A model generated the notes under the pieces. That model saw only the letters and a program-made list of their open reading frames with translations. It made no database searches and had not been told where the DNA came from. Below are positions 32,801 through 47,887 of a stretch of DNA of 64,000 nt, in pieces. This stretch comes from Metaphire vulgaris (Eukaryota; Annelida; Clitellata; Crassiclitellata; Megascolecidae): assembly GCA_018105865.1 (NCBI GenBank), contig CM030851.1:7927828-7991827 (forward strand). The letters run 5' to 3'. The position numbers and the translations under genes were made by a program. Positions within the stretch are counted from its first letter, which is position 1. Each line of letters begins with the position of its first letter.

Positions 32801-35800
32801 GTGGCTGTTACATGCTATGGGTCTCTCAGACATGAGTCACCCCAAATTTAGTGGTTTTACAAGACTGAAAATTCTTTTAGGAAGTGTTTTGTGCTGGTTT
32901 GAGCTTGAGAAAGTCACGGTTCATTGCTTAAAAGTAGACTGGATATCATGGTTATAAAACAGAAAACTGAAATATAACGAGTCACGTATGAATTTTATTT
33001 AGTTATGTTTTTAAAAGACTACGTATGCCTTAGCTTTTAATAATATGCATGCAATTTCACTAACAATTTTACCTTGGTCGTCCATATCTCCTCCTCCATG
33101 CTTTAAGAGCTTCCAGTTGAAAGGCTCAACCGTGTGAATTCTCCATTGTAATCTACTTCTGCCTGCTGCATTACGTTCTTGAGCTGAAAATGTTTTCACA
33201 TATTCTCTTATCTCCATTTTTCTTCAGTCTTCCTGGATTTCTTTTCCCCTGCACTTCGTTCAGCTTGCATTATCTGTGGTCTGCAGCTGCCCCTTTCTCT
33301 CTGTAGCACGTGTTCAAACTTGCAGTCTTTCTTCTTGGATTTAGTCTCTTATGCCACTCCAGCTATTTGTCAGATTCTCTAATTTCCCCTGTTCTCCTTT
33401 AGTGAGACTCCTGGTAGCTTTTTTGGCATTCCCATCTCTGTCCTTTTGACCAGTTGCTTATTCTTTCGTAGTGCTCATGCCTATGCCCCGTAGCTTAGGC
33501 GTAGTGTATCTTAATTTTACTTGTGTGGTAGTTTCTTTCCATTTAAGACCTCGTCAGTTCAGACCATTTTTGTCAGGGGTGCTTCTATTCATTGAGACCA
33601 TCACGGCATGGCATTGTGTAAAAAAATGTCCGTTTACATTTCTGATATGACTAATGGAAAACTCGTGTTATGCCTATCTTGTTATTTCCGGCTTCCTTTC
33701 TTTAGCTTCATTTTCTATGTTTACTGTCAAACAATTTGCTGCAATAAATCCATCACAGCCTTTAAAAACTCTTTAAGTTCCTTTGCATAGGTTATATATA
33801 TTGGCTGTTAATTTATCGTATTATTTACCAGAGAACTTTTTTTGGTCAATTATATCCCGGGACTTTACTGCGGAGCAAATACTTAGGACATCTGGAGTTG
33901 TCTTCCAGGAGTGTTCGTGTTTATCTGCGCTTGTGGACTTTATCTTTCGTAAACTACTGATAAAAGCGTTTCAAGAAACCGTTTCTTATTTTGTGGAATG
34001 TTGCCTACAGTGAATTGTTAGAAGTAATCTAAAATCTGTGGTTCACTGAACCATGATCTATATCAGGGTTGTCCAAACTTTTCAAGCGGAGGGCCAAATT
34101 CCAATTTGAACCTGGTCCGGGGGGCCACTATAGAAGAAATTGTAATGTATTACATTACATCACAAGAATAAAAATTTTTAATTCACATTCTTATAGTTTA
34201 ATCGACTGGTTGTACAGTAGTTAAACTGTTGCAGTCATACTTATACAATGTTAGGTAGCTAGTAAAATACTTAGTCTTTAATACAGGCTTGCATAGAAGA
34301 GCTTAATATTAAGTCTCACATTGTTTTTGTCGACACAAATGCTCTATATTGACGTCTTCTGTCGACGCAGCAATTCTTATAATTCCACACAAGTGCTCAT
34401 CCAGAAGAAGTGACTTCTGTTTAGTCTTAATGTTCTTCATTCTAGAAAACATCAGTTCACAAGAGTAAGTGCTACCAAATAGACACAATGTCTTTAAAGC
34501 TAGATTCACTATGTTGTTTGGGAATGTTTCTGCAGGAGCATATCGGCCATAAAAGTTAGCAAGTCGTTATAAATAAACACAGCCCTCACTCAAGTCACTA
34601 TTGTTGTGATGTTGTGAAAGTCAGTGAGCTCCATTTGCAATGAATCTGGAACATCAGTATGATCAGCTTCAAATGGGAAATTAACACACTCTCTAGTGTG
34701 TGTTAATTATAGATTGTGCTATAAAATATCCCTGAACTCTACTTCAGAGATATTACTGTATAGAGCAATCTATAATAATAATGTGATTTTAAGTGGTTTA
34801 GGAGGCTAAGTAAGCCTGTGTGAAAACCACTTGTAACTGCCTGAGTGCCAGTTACCTTTGTATAAGATCAATCAATCAAATAAGTTTATTTCTCAACATC
34901 CTGTTGAATACAAGACAAGAAAAGGAGAAAATGCAACTTGACAAAAAGTAAAAAAAATTATGTATAAACCATGAATGTCCAAAAACTTGTTTATCGTTAT
35001 TGTTTATTGTTTTTATTTATTTATTTATTGTTTATTAATGTTTATCTTTGGGAAAAGGGTTGGCCTAAGGATTTGGGATCCCGTAATATTGGCCAACTTC
35101 AAAGTTTTTAATTAGATGACATATAAAAGATGGAAACTAGGTGATGCACTGGCAATACTAGCATCGCTTTCTTGTGATAATCTGATTGATGTTCACAGTC
35201 TTGTTGTCTGTGCTGTTGAATCTACTTGCAAAGTAATTCTGCTTCAACTCGTTCAAAGTGTGTAATATTCAATGGTGGTCATTTTGACCGCAACTGTCCT
35301 TCGAGGTATAACGAGTTGTAAGTCAAGTACATGCAATATTTTTATACCAATTTTTGTATCATCGTGTGTGGCTCAGAAAAGTAGTAAAAGTCATTAAAAA
35401 ATTAAAACTTCATATATTACTAAAATGATAAGAGTTCAAAGTCAAGAGTTCAAAGTCCTTCTAGTGTTAAAGTTATTAGTAGTCTTTGAAAGCTGTTAAA
35501 ATGACAGAATATAAGAGCAAGCAACTAAGTTTAATATCAACACACTGAGCGTGGTTAGTTGAGCACGGTTAGTACTAGGACTGTCAATTTTCAAAAAATC
35601 GGCCCGGGTACCCGTCAAGATTTCAGACGGGTACTGGGCTGGTACCTGTTCGAAATTAGCATAATATTATTGCCGCAAATTGTACACAAGCTGCCTATTT
35701 CATACAGTAATCAAAGGTACACTTCCAGTTAGGCCTACTTAATATTACTAATGATCTGTATATGTACAACATAAACTTATTTTAATTTTTAATATGATTA

Positions 35801-37900
35801 TTCAAAAATAATTACATAAACTAAACTAAAATGAAGTCAAATGTCAACAACAATAAAAACATGTTTAAAACAGGCCAAGTTCAATCTGTAGCAGTCAGTC
35901 GGCAAATATTTTTCCAGCAGATTGTACACCAGACGGTGCTACTGCGCTTTCACGGGTAATCTTCCCACTTTTATTACCTGGGTACCTGGACTGTCTTTGG
36001 TTCCCGGGTACCCGATGACAGCTTTAGTTAGTACTTGGATACCCGGGATCTAATCATGGTGCTGGCGTCCAACCAAGCTGTTTATCGCTTAGGTGTCGGT
36101 AAATTGGTAGCAGTGTTAATGGTGAAAGCCACCTGTGTCGTTGTCACTGCTTGCCTAGTAACTGGAGATCAGCGCCGGCTCCCATGCTTGCTCGTTCAAG
36201 TATGGGACTACCTTTACCTTTGACCTGTCAACACACTAATGGAGAATTTGAACCAGTAAAAGATAAAGGTTAAGGTTTCGCCCATGGATACTCGAATTCG
36301 AGCATTGGGCCTGGTGCTGATCTCTGACCAGTGAGGCAAGCAGTGATGCAGGTGGCTGACACTGGTCATTAATCCAGAGTAGTTTGCCATTGCTCTCTCA
36401 GGACCTGTGCTTTTACCTCACAGCTTAATGCTGCTCCTAATTTTTACCACTGCCCTCTAGCGAGTAAGGCTGAATCAACCTTAGGGGTTCCAGTGGTACT
36501 AGATTACAGGTCCAACAATGTGCCTCTCCAGCATGTTACCAGTCTGCCATCTTCCCATTCCTGAACTGGGGTTCAGTTAGAATATGGGGCTACATCATAA
36601 TAGCTGCTGTACATCAGGGTTTTGACCTGTGCTGGATTTTCAATCCATTGCCAGACATACTGGTAGTAATAATAACTGAACTCTTAACAACTCAGCTTTG
36701 TTGATGTGCATTTCAGTAAACACACACACACACACACACACCTCTGAATCATTGAATCACCCTTAGCCCAGGAGAAGCAACACTGAAATTTTTTTGGTAA
36801 TTACAGATCTTTGTAGCTCAGTTATGCAGAGAATTTAGTTTTACAAAGAGTCAGCTTGTATAAAGGCAGCGCTTTTTTCAGTGGGAAGCACGGGAATAGC
36901 ATTCCCACACCTTATTTTGCCAGATTCTCTTAAATATTGTTATATATTTATAGTTTCAGTTGCACTTGATGAGCAAAAAAAGGTCATCACCACTCCACTT
37001 CACTAAAACTAGAAAGAAATTCAAACTTGTTTTTAGGGTCCATAAGAATTTCTCTCGACAGCCTGGAAATGAGTTCCCAAACCTTTTTCATAGAAAAAAC
37101 AGTTTAAATTGAAGCTTGTCTCGTACTCAACAAGCGTAGGGGTCCAGTGCTGATCTCCGTGTACTAGGCAGGCAGCGACGCTGGTGGCTTACGCCATAAA
37201 TCTAGAGTAGCTTGCCATTGCTTTATCTAGACCTGCACTTTACCTTTGCAACATAACACTGCTACTAATATTTAGTATTTAAGTGATGAACAGCTTTTTT
37301 TGTTTGACCGCCGGCACCATGGATAGATCCAGGGATGGTCACCCATCCAAGTACTGGTACAAAGCTTGCTCATCATTGCTTAGCTTCAGCGTTCTGATGG
37401 GAACTGGTTGCACAAGTCTAAGTAGGACTGTATACTTTGAGTTCAATTCTTCAGAAATTAGAGATTTGTAACTGCGGTTTTTGCATGCCCACCAGGACAC
37501 CAGAGGACATTGATATGTTCTGTAGAGTTCTTTAGACTGATTGCCCAATGCCCAATGCAATGTCCTGAATAAATTGAACACAGATTAAAGTTTTGACCAT
37601 CTCTGTAGATGGATTAAGACCTAGAGGATCCATTAGATTATGAATGGAAGGGTCTGAGTGAGTATATTGGGACATATTGCATGTGACAAAACTGTTTCTC
37701 TTGTAGGGTCACAAATAGTTTCCAGGGTTTGTTTTGATAAATGCCTAGTTGAAAAAAACTATGCCATAAAGGCCTGTTTTTTGTCATGGTTTTATATAGT
37801 GGCCTTTTAACTTAGCAAGCCCTAAATCTTAATAAAATAAAGATGTTGGTGGGAATGCATCCTGATTTTGAGGGAACTTGTACTACATACATGGCTAGAA

Positions 37901-37951
<51 letters not shown>

Positions 37952-38189
37952 GGGAGGGTCAGAGGGACGGACAAACACACAGAAGGCGGACACAGATTCA
38001 GACATCCATTGTGTTTAACAGAGTAGGCAGTCTGAATGTGGATTTACAGCAGAGGACAGACAGCCATTGATAGATTTAAAAAAAGACATGCAGATTATCT
38101 GACTTTATCAGGCAATGAATCTAAAATATTTGGCAACAGTGCTGTGAATATTAAGTCATCATATGTACCCTTGTGTGTGACCTTAATGT

Positions 38190-38279
<90 letters not shown>

Positions 38280-38679
38280 CCCTCCGAGAGGGGGCAGGGG
38301 CAACTGCACAGGGCCCGGCGGTCTGGAGGGGGCCCGGGCCGATGATGAATATGTATAATTAACAATAAAATGAATAATAACACTAAAGAACGGTTAAAAA
38401 TGTCAGTTCAGCAGAGGGGCCCGGCGAGCACAAGGGGGCCCAGGACACAGTGCTAAATAAACGGCAGACGACGAGCAAAAAAAAAAAAAAAGGTCAAGAA
38501 AAAATTATGACTTGTCAAGGGCCCGTCGGCCATTCTGCACAGGGGCCCGGAATTTCTCTCGGAGGGCCTGTATATATATATATATATATTATGCCCTCAG
38601 TACTTCATTCCTGAGGGACTTGTGATAAAAAAATTGTCCTGAGACATGAAATTATTGTTTGGTTGCAGATTTGGAAATG

Positions 38680-38736
<57 letters not shown>

Positions 38737-41700
38737 ATATATATATATCCATTAAGGTCCTTATTAAGGACATTAGGATCACACACACACACATATATAT
38801 ATTTTAAAGTAATTGGATATATATATAATTACTTTTGTAATCAGCTGTATACAGTATAATACCGGTAAGCTTTGAAATCCAGTGTTGAAACTAGGCAATG
38901 ATTATGCATGGTTTTTTGTTTGTTTGTGATTGCAATCATGATGTCTGTTAATTGGCAGTGATGATTGCAAGTGGTGGAGGTGTTTTGGATATGATGACAT
39001 TGTTGCTGATGATAAATTTTCTCTCTGATCAGGTTTTGCCACATTAAGCCAATGAGTGAATTCTACAATTTTCCACTTTCCTTGCCAGCAATTTCCGTAG
39101 CAAAGTGTAATAATATGCAAAATTGGTTGCTGGCATCAAGGTGGAGACCCTTCACTGTTCCAGTACACAGTGGCTGATTGTGCTGTGTAAGTTCTACAGT
39201 ATTGCCAGGAGATGTTGTTATTCATGGGTCTGCTTTCCATGTTTGTGATCTGTGCTTTTAAAAAATAAATGCTACTGATAAAAATTGGGCTTTTAAGTTA
39301 ATTTATGGAACAACTTTCTTTGTGTCAGGGTATATTGAAGTCAGGTTAGGCAGTTCACCAGGTTTATCTGTTTGCTAGATGCTTTTCAATGCAGAATTCT
39401 TTCCTGTACACTGATTGTGTTCTTCACTGAATTCTCATGTAATTTATTATTTAATTTTTATTTATAGTTGTTGCAGTTATTAGTATTTTGCAGTTAAAGT
39501 GCTTTTAAAGTTAAATTTAAATTTTGCTAAATTTTGTAAATTAAATTATTTAATTATATTTATAATTATTAAATTAAATTTAAAGTTAAAGTATATGATA
39601 TTTAGACAGAATGCTTATAAATGTATTAACAAAAGTCATATATGTCTATAGTGCATACAGCAGGGGTATTCAAACTGTGGCCCGCGGTCCACAATCCGGA
39701 CCACCACAGCTTTCTGTGTCTGAGAAATTTTGAGCCTGTAATATTACTGTTGTCACTGCAATCATGCAGCTTTGTGCTCAAAACTTTATGATGAGCTAAA
39801 TTTGGTTATGGTCGCTGTTGTGAAATTGCCGGTGGTCAATTTTCTACGATGCAATTCAGCAGTACAGCATCATCTTTTGCGTTCATTCCGCAAAAATATG
39901 TTGTCAAAATTTGGAGATTTACTGCTTCACAATGACGTCAGACGGTCGAGCGAAGGGAGAGTTTTGGAAAGATTCTGGAACCTGAGAGAAAATATTTCGG
40001 AGTTTCTTCAATTGCTAAAAACAAAGAAAGCTACTTGTGAATTTTATTCAGGATAAGGAAAAGACTGCACAGAGTTTGCATTTCTTGTTGACATCATGAG
40101 ACATGAAAATGCATTACCGGTAAATTTGCAACTTAAAGGTTCAGAGAAAACAGTGGTGGACTTGCAAGAGAAATCCTTCTTCTTTGCAACGAAAATCGAT
40201 ATTTTCATAAATGACTCGGAAGGCGGCAAGATGCTTAATTTTTGTAATTTAAAAAGTTCTGTCCTTTCATCACCTGTCCAACATGTTTCTGAGATGTCAG
40301 TTTTTCTTTGTAGTTTGAAAACCGAGTTTGAGGAACGTTTCATTGATTTCAGATGGCTTCATGAAGCCTGTGTTTTTATTTGTCTCCCATCCTTTCATTT
40401 TAAAGCCTGATGGTGATTGGACAGATATTGGGAGTTCAGTTTTTGACAAATGCTAAGCAGGCATTATTGCAGACTGATTTGCAACTGATTTGCAAGCATC
40501 TGATGTTTTGAAACATTAGCTCAGTGAAGTTGGTATAACTAACTTTTGGCCCAACTTTGCTCCAGATTCTCAGTATTCTGTAACTAAGAAGTTAGCAATT
40601 TCTGTCCTGACAATGTTTGGATCCACACGTGTGAATCAGCATTTTCTGTTATGAACATTATTGAATAGAAACATCACAGTGTTATAACAAACCTTCTTCT
40701 TCAGATGCTCTGTCCAAAGACAGGTTCCATACTCCAGCGTCACCACTCCTCTCTATCTTGAGCTTTTATCGTCAGGGCTGAATACTTGTTTTTTTCCGTA
40801 GTGTCGAGCATCCACTCCAGCATCGATGTCCTTGGTCACCCGTTCTGTGCTTTCCCATTCATCTTTCCTTCTAGTACTGTACTTCTCTTAGTAGGTTTGA
40901 TTCTTCTCTCACATCATGGCCTATCCACTTCTTTTGTCTTGTATGAATAGTGTTAATTAGGTTTTTCTTCTCTTCTATCCTCTTCCATACTACTTCGTTT
41001 CTTCAGGATAATGAAAAGACTGCACAGTTAGTTAGCATTTCTTGTTGACATCACATGTGATATCTGAATGCATTATATTTGCAACTTCAATAAGTTCAAC
41101 GTCAACAAGTTGACATGTTTTGTGGGTGAGGAAGTCATTGGGAACCATACAGTGTGAAACCATGGTAGTGGTAGACACCTGTGGCTTGATGTAGATTGGA
41201 CAAGACTTAGGCAAGAGAACTCAGCGTTAGTGTCATTCTATATTTACTTTCTTTGTATTTGCATAGCCTAGTATGGATCCTCTTGTCTTTATAACCCAAA
41301 TCCCTCCAAATTATTTCAACTGTAGCCATGATGTATGAGAATTGATGGCAATACTTCTTTAGTTCTCCCACTGTCTCTTAGCATTTGGAATTACCTTTAG
41401 CATTACCTTAGACCTGTCTTTTGAAAGTATTACATATCTAAAAGACACAGGTTAACTGTCATCAGAACTGTCTCATAAATTTACTGTAAACTTTGCTTGT
41501 AAAAATTTAAATGTTAATTCACACACATTCATGTGTTGGAAGGTTCTGTATTTAAAATACCCAGTACATCATTTATGCTTTTAGTCACAAAGCAAGTTAT
41601 CCTCCAGAAGACCAAGGTTGTTGGCATAAAGTAGCATAATGGTGCGGATCTGTAATGTTCTGCTTATAATGTCATGCATAATATTACTTCAAATATTTAT

Positions 41701-42644
41701 ACTTTAGAAAATAACGAGTTTTGGAAATAATTCAGTCAGTGATTGTGATTCTGCTAAATACTAAATTAATTTTAACCAGAATACAAATGCAAATACCAAT
41801 ATTTGTTCAAAATGTTATAATTATATCAATACAGCATTAGTGAAGTACCGGTACCTCTTCTCAGGAATTGCTTAGGAGGCTGGAAATGCCTGAAATACAA
41901 AGTGAAATCAGAAGTGAACCCGAGTCAGCTGGACATGGTGCAAAGCCAACAATGAATACAACCTTGTCACAAACATTTTGGCCTAATATTGGTTATTAGA
42001 ATTTTTGCAGGAAATGATCTTTATGTGATATTTTAGAAATGTCAGAATAAAATTTCTTATTTTGGTTTTCTCGTTATTTTTTAAGTTTAAGCGTTCTTTG
42101 TTGTGCTGAATGTTTTGATGTCTTTTGTAAGTGGAAAATTTGTTGCTTTAACAGAAATGGCGACGGCGGTACTTTGTTCTGTACGCACCTCCTGCGGTCG
42201 ACATCATTCCTGGCATGTGTGCTGCCATTCTGGACTATTATGGAGGCAAAAACCTGCGCCACAAACACGGAACCATTGACCTGACGCACTGCGAAGAAGT
42301 TCTTTCGCAACTGGAAGCCTCATTCTACCAGAATGTTTTTGGTCTACGGACAAAGGACAAAGGCAAAGACCGTACCTACTATCTTGTGGCAGAAACTGAG
42401 GCCGTCATGAATGAATGGGTCAACAGTTTATGTTTTGTTCTTGGGATGAAGGAAAACGGTAAGTTTTTTTCTTACTTCATTTCTTCTTTTCTGACTTCTC
42501 TATTCTAACATAGTAACTGGAAATGTGGCTGGCTGCACTTTCTGACATTACATTACACTATTGTGCGCCATTACCGGTAAATGCTGATTTGTTAATGGTC
42601 ACTGTGGCATATTTTGCTTCATCTTCTCTGAATGTTCAGGCTAC

Positions 42645-42710
<66 letters not shown>

Positions 42711-42717
42711 GTTGTTG

Positions 42718-42795
<78 letters not shown>

Positions 42796-44132
42796 TGCCA
42801 TAATTGCCATAATTTCTCATGGATTTTCATTACTGTAAGATAAGGGACAGAATTTTATTGTCTGTTCTGTGATGTTTTTGCTTGTTCCATTCCTCACTTT
42901 ATTTTTTTTGGAGTAATTATTTGATTCCATATTATCATAAGTGGGCAATTCTTAGCTAGTACTTATTCATTTAGTTATTTGGTATTCTGGCTATATGTTC
43001 AAAGGGTCTAATCTTAGAACATAATTTACATTTTGTTTTCATTGCACTTTGTTCTTTGTCTTATTTTGATGTTTGTTTTTTATCAAGACAATTGCTGCTA
43101 AAACTAAATACAATTGACTTTATACATTTCTTTTTCTTAGGGTTTGAAAACTGGTTTTGTATATAAAAAATTGTCTTTGAATGGTTTGAATCTTAGGTTA
43201 AAATTCTTTCACACCAGACTGTCTTTTACAAAGATGTTCACTTGATATGAGTCAAGATAAACTTTGGTTACCTTCAAGGATTCATTCTTGGTCCTCTCCT
43301 CTATACCACTTGGATCACTCTTATAGGATTTTTCTATTATTGCCATCTTTGTGCTGATGATGTACACAGTTTATCCCCCTTAGATTGCTCTCCCGCCGTT
43401 TCAGACTGATTTTCTGGCGTGACCTGGCTCTAATTCTATTTGGATTTGGCGCACCATCAGCTGATGCCCTGGGCATTTTATAGTGGCGCTATAGAAGTTG
43501 ATTGATTGATTGATTGATTGATTGACAGTTGTCCATTTTATTTTACAAAGAGACCGCTTCACCATAAGATGAAAACTTATCTAAGGTAAGGGTTGCTCTA
43601 TAGGCTCAAAGCTCATAGGAGACCCAATGGGTAGGATCTTCAGTTTTTCATGATGTCAACTGAATGCAGTTACCTCCTTTCCTTCCTTTAAACAAGGACT
43701 GATGCACTCACTAACTAACTACTGAGTAGGCTAGGTGAGCAGTGAACACAGCTGTGAGTTGTAAGGTGAGCTATATCAGCACCTAGGAATATGCAGCTAT
43801 ACGGTACCTGCTTTCGAAAGCACTATAAAATTTTATGCGACTTTACTTACTTACTTAATAAACTTTCCATTAATTCATCAAAACCTGAATTTTTCGGGGA
43901 ATGACTTACCAGCTTAATTAATTTAGCAGCATAAATTATATTCTGTAAACTGTAAGCTGTCTCTGTGGAATCTTTTCTTAAGAACTTAAAAACACACCTA
44001 TTTAATATAGGATTTAAATGATATATGTCAAGGCGCTTTTGTCATAGGCCTTAGCCTTGTTTACTGCACTGGAGAAATTGTCTAGAAATAATAATAATAA
44101 TAATAATAATAATAGTAATAATAATAATAGTA

Positions 44133-44204
<72 letters not shown>

Positions 44205-45628
44205 GCACTTTATGCACAGACAGCCAATCAGTTTGAATTGGGATAGTATGTGAACATGGCTCAACTTCTTGTAACCCAGTGTACATGTGACCTTAGCTTA
44301 AACTTGGGACTAGTCATTATCAGACCATATCTGGCTATCATGGGCTTAAATTGCTCAGTAAACCTTGGAAGTGTTGTTTTGCATGGTCCATGATGGTCCC
44401 TTCAAATATGAGTTATTGCTGTCAGAATGCCACTTGAGTGAGCATGTTTACATGAGAGTTATATACCATAGGCCTCAAACCTTTCTGCATTTAAAAATGT
44501 AAATATATAATATTTTAGATCTCATTTTACTTTAAGGTTTACTTCTATTTCCTTTAAGTTCTATTTGCAGTCAACGCTGTCAAGCATTTGTGAAATTCAT
44601 AGTTAATAAGTAAGTAAAGTGTTTAAGTGCTTAAGTTATAGGATGCTGGACAGTGAGCACGCTAATGCATGAGATTCACACTCTCTGTTACCTAGAATTG
44701 AGGCCAGGTCGGCTGCTCATCTAAGAGCTGGTGATCTACTGCAGTGCTGCCCAAACTTTTAAAGCTAGCAGACCGGTAAAAATTTTCCTATTGCACCTGG
44801 GACCGGAGCCATTTCAAAAATTCTTCTTCCTATTATATTATGACCCTAAATATGACTTGAAATATATGCATTATTTGACCTATTCTACAGTGTTCTGTTG
44901 GCTCTATATGTGTGGAAATATTACAACTGTTAACAAATTACTAATAGCAAAATCACATTAAATAAATAGCTAGCAGTTACTGATTCAAGCACAAGGTAGG
45001 TCTGTTTGTTATTGAAAAGCTTATCAAATTTGCTCAGTTTTCTTGACTCATTCTGAGGACCACCACTTAGGGTAGCACCGAACTACTGAATGAGCTATCA
45101 AGGCATGTTTTATTATATTTGGATGCCTTGAAGCAGATCATTCAGTTGTTTGGTTTAGGACTTAGTTTATTGATCATTTTTACTTATTGGTTAGTCAATA
45201 TCCAAGGGTATTGCTGAAAATAATATTAAGATTTCTTCAACCCTTGAGGCTAGGTACCCGTATTTGACTTAGGTTTGATCATTCAAAACATGCACTATAT
45301 AAAATGTTCAGTTGCATTGCGTTACATGCATAGGTTCATGAACCAAACTTGATCAATTCACTGTATATTCCTAACTTTCTAATATTTATCTAATCTAATC
45401 GTAAACTTCTATAGCACCACTTCATAATGCACAGCAGAATCGATGGCATGCCAAATCAAAATCAGGATCTTGTCAAATCCAGAGTATCCGGCCGGACGAA
45501 CAGGTGACAGTGGTGGATAAGCCATGTTGAAAAGATGGGTCTTTTGTAATGAACTAGCAGTGTCCACATGGTTTTCACACAGGCTTGCTTAGCTTCCTAA
45601 ACCACTTAAAATCACATTATTATTATTA

Positions 45629-45662
<34 letters not shown>

Positions 45663-47842
45663 ATGTAGAATGTTAGATTAAAAGAATCACAGGATTTTTA
45701 AAATTGATAGGACACAATAGAATACATGATTCTCAGTCCTATGGCTGAATTATTTTAAGCCTGGACAAGCAGATGAGACCAGAAGTCTCCAACTGATTTA
45801 ATGTATCTATTGATGTTGAGCTAGGTTTGATAGCAACTGGCGCTATTGGATACATTTCGAAAAACAGTTAAGAGGCAATGTGTACTTTGGATGTTGTCCC
45901 ACTTAAAGTTAACACTGTCAGACAAGTTTAATGTTACATCAGAAAGGACTGCTCAGATGGAGTATGGAGTGTCAGCTAATAGTTACATTTATCAGGAGTT
46001 GAGCTCTTCATACTAGGATAATAAAGTCTGTCATGTTAAATATGATGCTATTAGGAACATTGAGAGTGACAGTCAGCAGGTTTAAATGTAACTTGGCAGA
46101 GTTTTCTTTTTAGTCTATAATTAATCAGAGCAATTCTTTTTGCATCAATTGATATATATTCCATTTTTGGTAGACGAATGAATGAAAGTATAGACTTTTC
46201 TAATAAAATTGCAATTTTAAAGATATGTATCATGAATGTAAAATTTATATGACACCTTCTCTTGGCAGATGTGGTACTAGCATAGTATAAACTTCTATTA
46301 GGCCTCTAGGCTTGAACCCCCACTTTTGAGAGGCTAACATAGAGTAGGGAAAGGTATAGGGCAGGGGTGTTTAATGTTTATTTACATTTCATGAAGGGCC
46401 AACATTTTTTAATGACTGGTACCTGAGAGCCAGGTGCCAAAATTTTTAAAGTAAAAAATATAGTTCATAAATTTGGTGAAGTTGGTGAAATATTAATAGA
46501 ACACAGGAAAGTTGAAAAGAAGACATTTAGAAATATTTAGCGTGTGTTCTCTCTTTCAGTCGTTCGGTCGTTTCTGATTTTGTCTGACATTATGGTCTTT
46601 GATGTGCCATTCTTTTCTGTCCTCACTGCATTTCTCAGTTCCTCGATGTTCATGTTCATGTTCATTGCTTCCATAATGTTACTCATCCATCCTTATTTCT
46701 GTCTGCCTCTTTTTCTTTTCCCTTCAACAATTGCTGGCATCAATGATTTCACCAGCAAATCTTGTCTTCTCATAAGATGCCCAAAAAACCTCCAGTTTTT
46801 GTTTTAGTATCAGCCATTCTAAGGTGTGTTTTGGCTTGATTTTAGTATGTGTTAGAAAAAGTTATTGATCATTTTGGCATCTTTGCGGGCCATTTTACAT
46901 ATTCTGGTGGGCTGGATCTGACCCACAGGCCTCCAGTTGAATGCCCCTGGTATGGGGTTTGGGCCCCTACTTTTTCATCCAATTTACACCAGTGTGTGGT
47001 AGTACTTGACACTGTATAACAAAATAAAAATAATAATATTTGAATAAAGTACAGTAAATCAAGAATGTTATTAAATTAAAGCTACAGTGTTTTGAAAATA
47101 TAGATTTTGAACTTCTTTCTAAGTTATTTATGTTGTTTAGTGTTATGATGACAAATGAAAAGTGGTTCACATGATAGAAGGTATCATTCCAGGAAAGTTG
47201 TAAATGCATTTGATGAAGCAGAATGCAGTGACATTGGCCGAGGGATCGTTTGAGAAGAGTTGCAGATTGGTGCCGCTTCGGCAGCTAATTTTTAAAAAGC
47301 AGTGAGACTACTTCCACTTAGCATGGTTTTTAGAAATTCTCAAAGGTGACGGTGTCCCTAAACCTTTAATTTGCTATGATTGTAAGCTCAGATAGATATT
47401 TTAGTAATTTTTACAAAGATCTTTCAAGAATGACATGAAAGGGACTTGCAAAATGCGTGCGTGCACATGTGTGCGTGCGCATACGTGTGTGTGCGTGCGC
47501 ATGTGTGTGTGTGTGTGTGTGTGTAATATTGGTGTGGCTATGGCTTGTCATTATTTCTTCCTATCTTCTGACTGTTCTGTGTAATTTACCACAACTCTTC
47601 ATCCCAATCAATCATCTGATAATTTTCAGTATCTAGTACATAGAGGGCGTTTGTAATAAGTGCCTCTTCCTGTATACAATGATAATGACTGCAATTGTGT
47701 GACTTCTGCTGTGGTAGAGAAATGCCTAGACTATTCAAATTGCTTCTGAATGTGGAGGAGGGATTGGCATAATTAGAAATTTAATTAAGAATGCATAAAG
47801 TATGTTAGCCCTTGAATTCATAGGCTTTGGAGTGATGATGAC

Positions 47843-47887
<45 letters not shown>

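Larger units (their letters stand above)
46281..46994. mobile_element. GTAAAC-family MITE split by a larger hAT insertion
   Basis: The left part, CATAGTATAAACTTCTATTA through GAGAGGCTAACAT, and the right part, TTTGGGCCCCTACTTTTTCA through TTTACACCAGTG, are the two halves of the 30788-30902 family. The 588-bp element at 46362-46949 lies between them. TGTGGTAC/TGTGGTAG flanks suggest the original duplication, offset by 3 bp on the left. Confidence 0.75.

Noticed and set aside
37325..37450. Functional 5S rRNA gene
   Set aside because: Promoter boxes persist, but the 5S body and both ends have diverged and a SINE body follows.
42632..42843. Poly-Leu, poly-Tyr and poly-Asn frames
   Set aside because: Translations of an ATT array inside GAB intron 2.
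44014..44286. Poly-Leu and poly-Tyr frames
   Set aside because: Translations of an AAT array.
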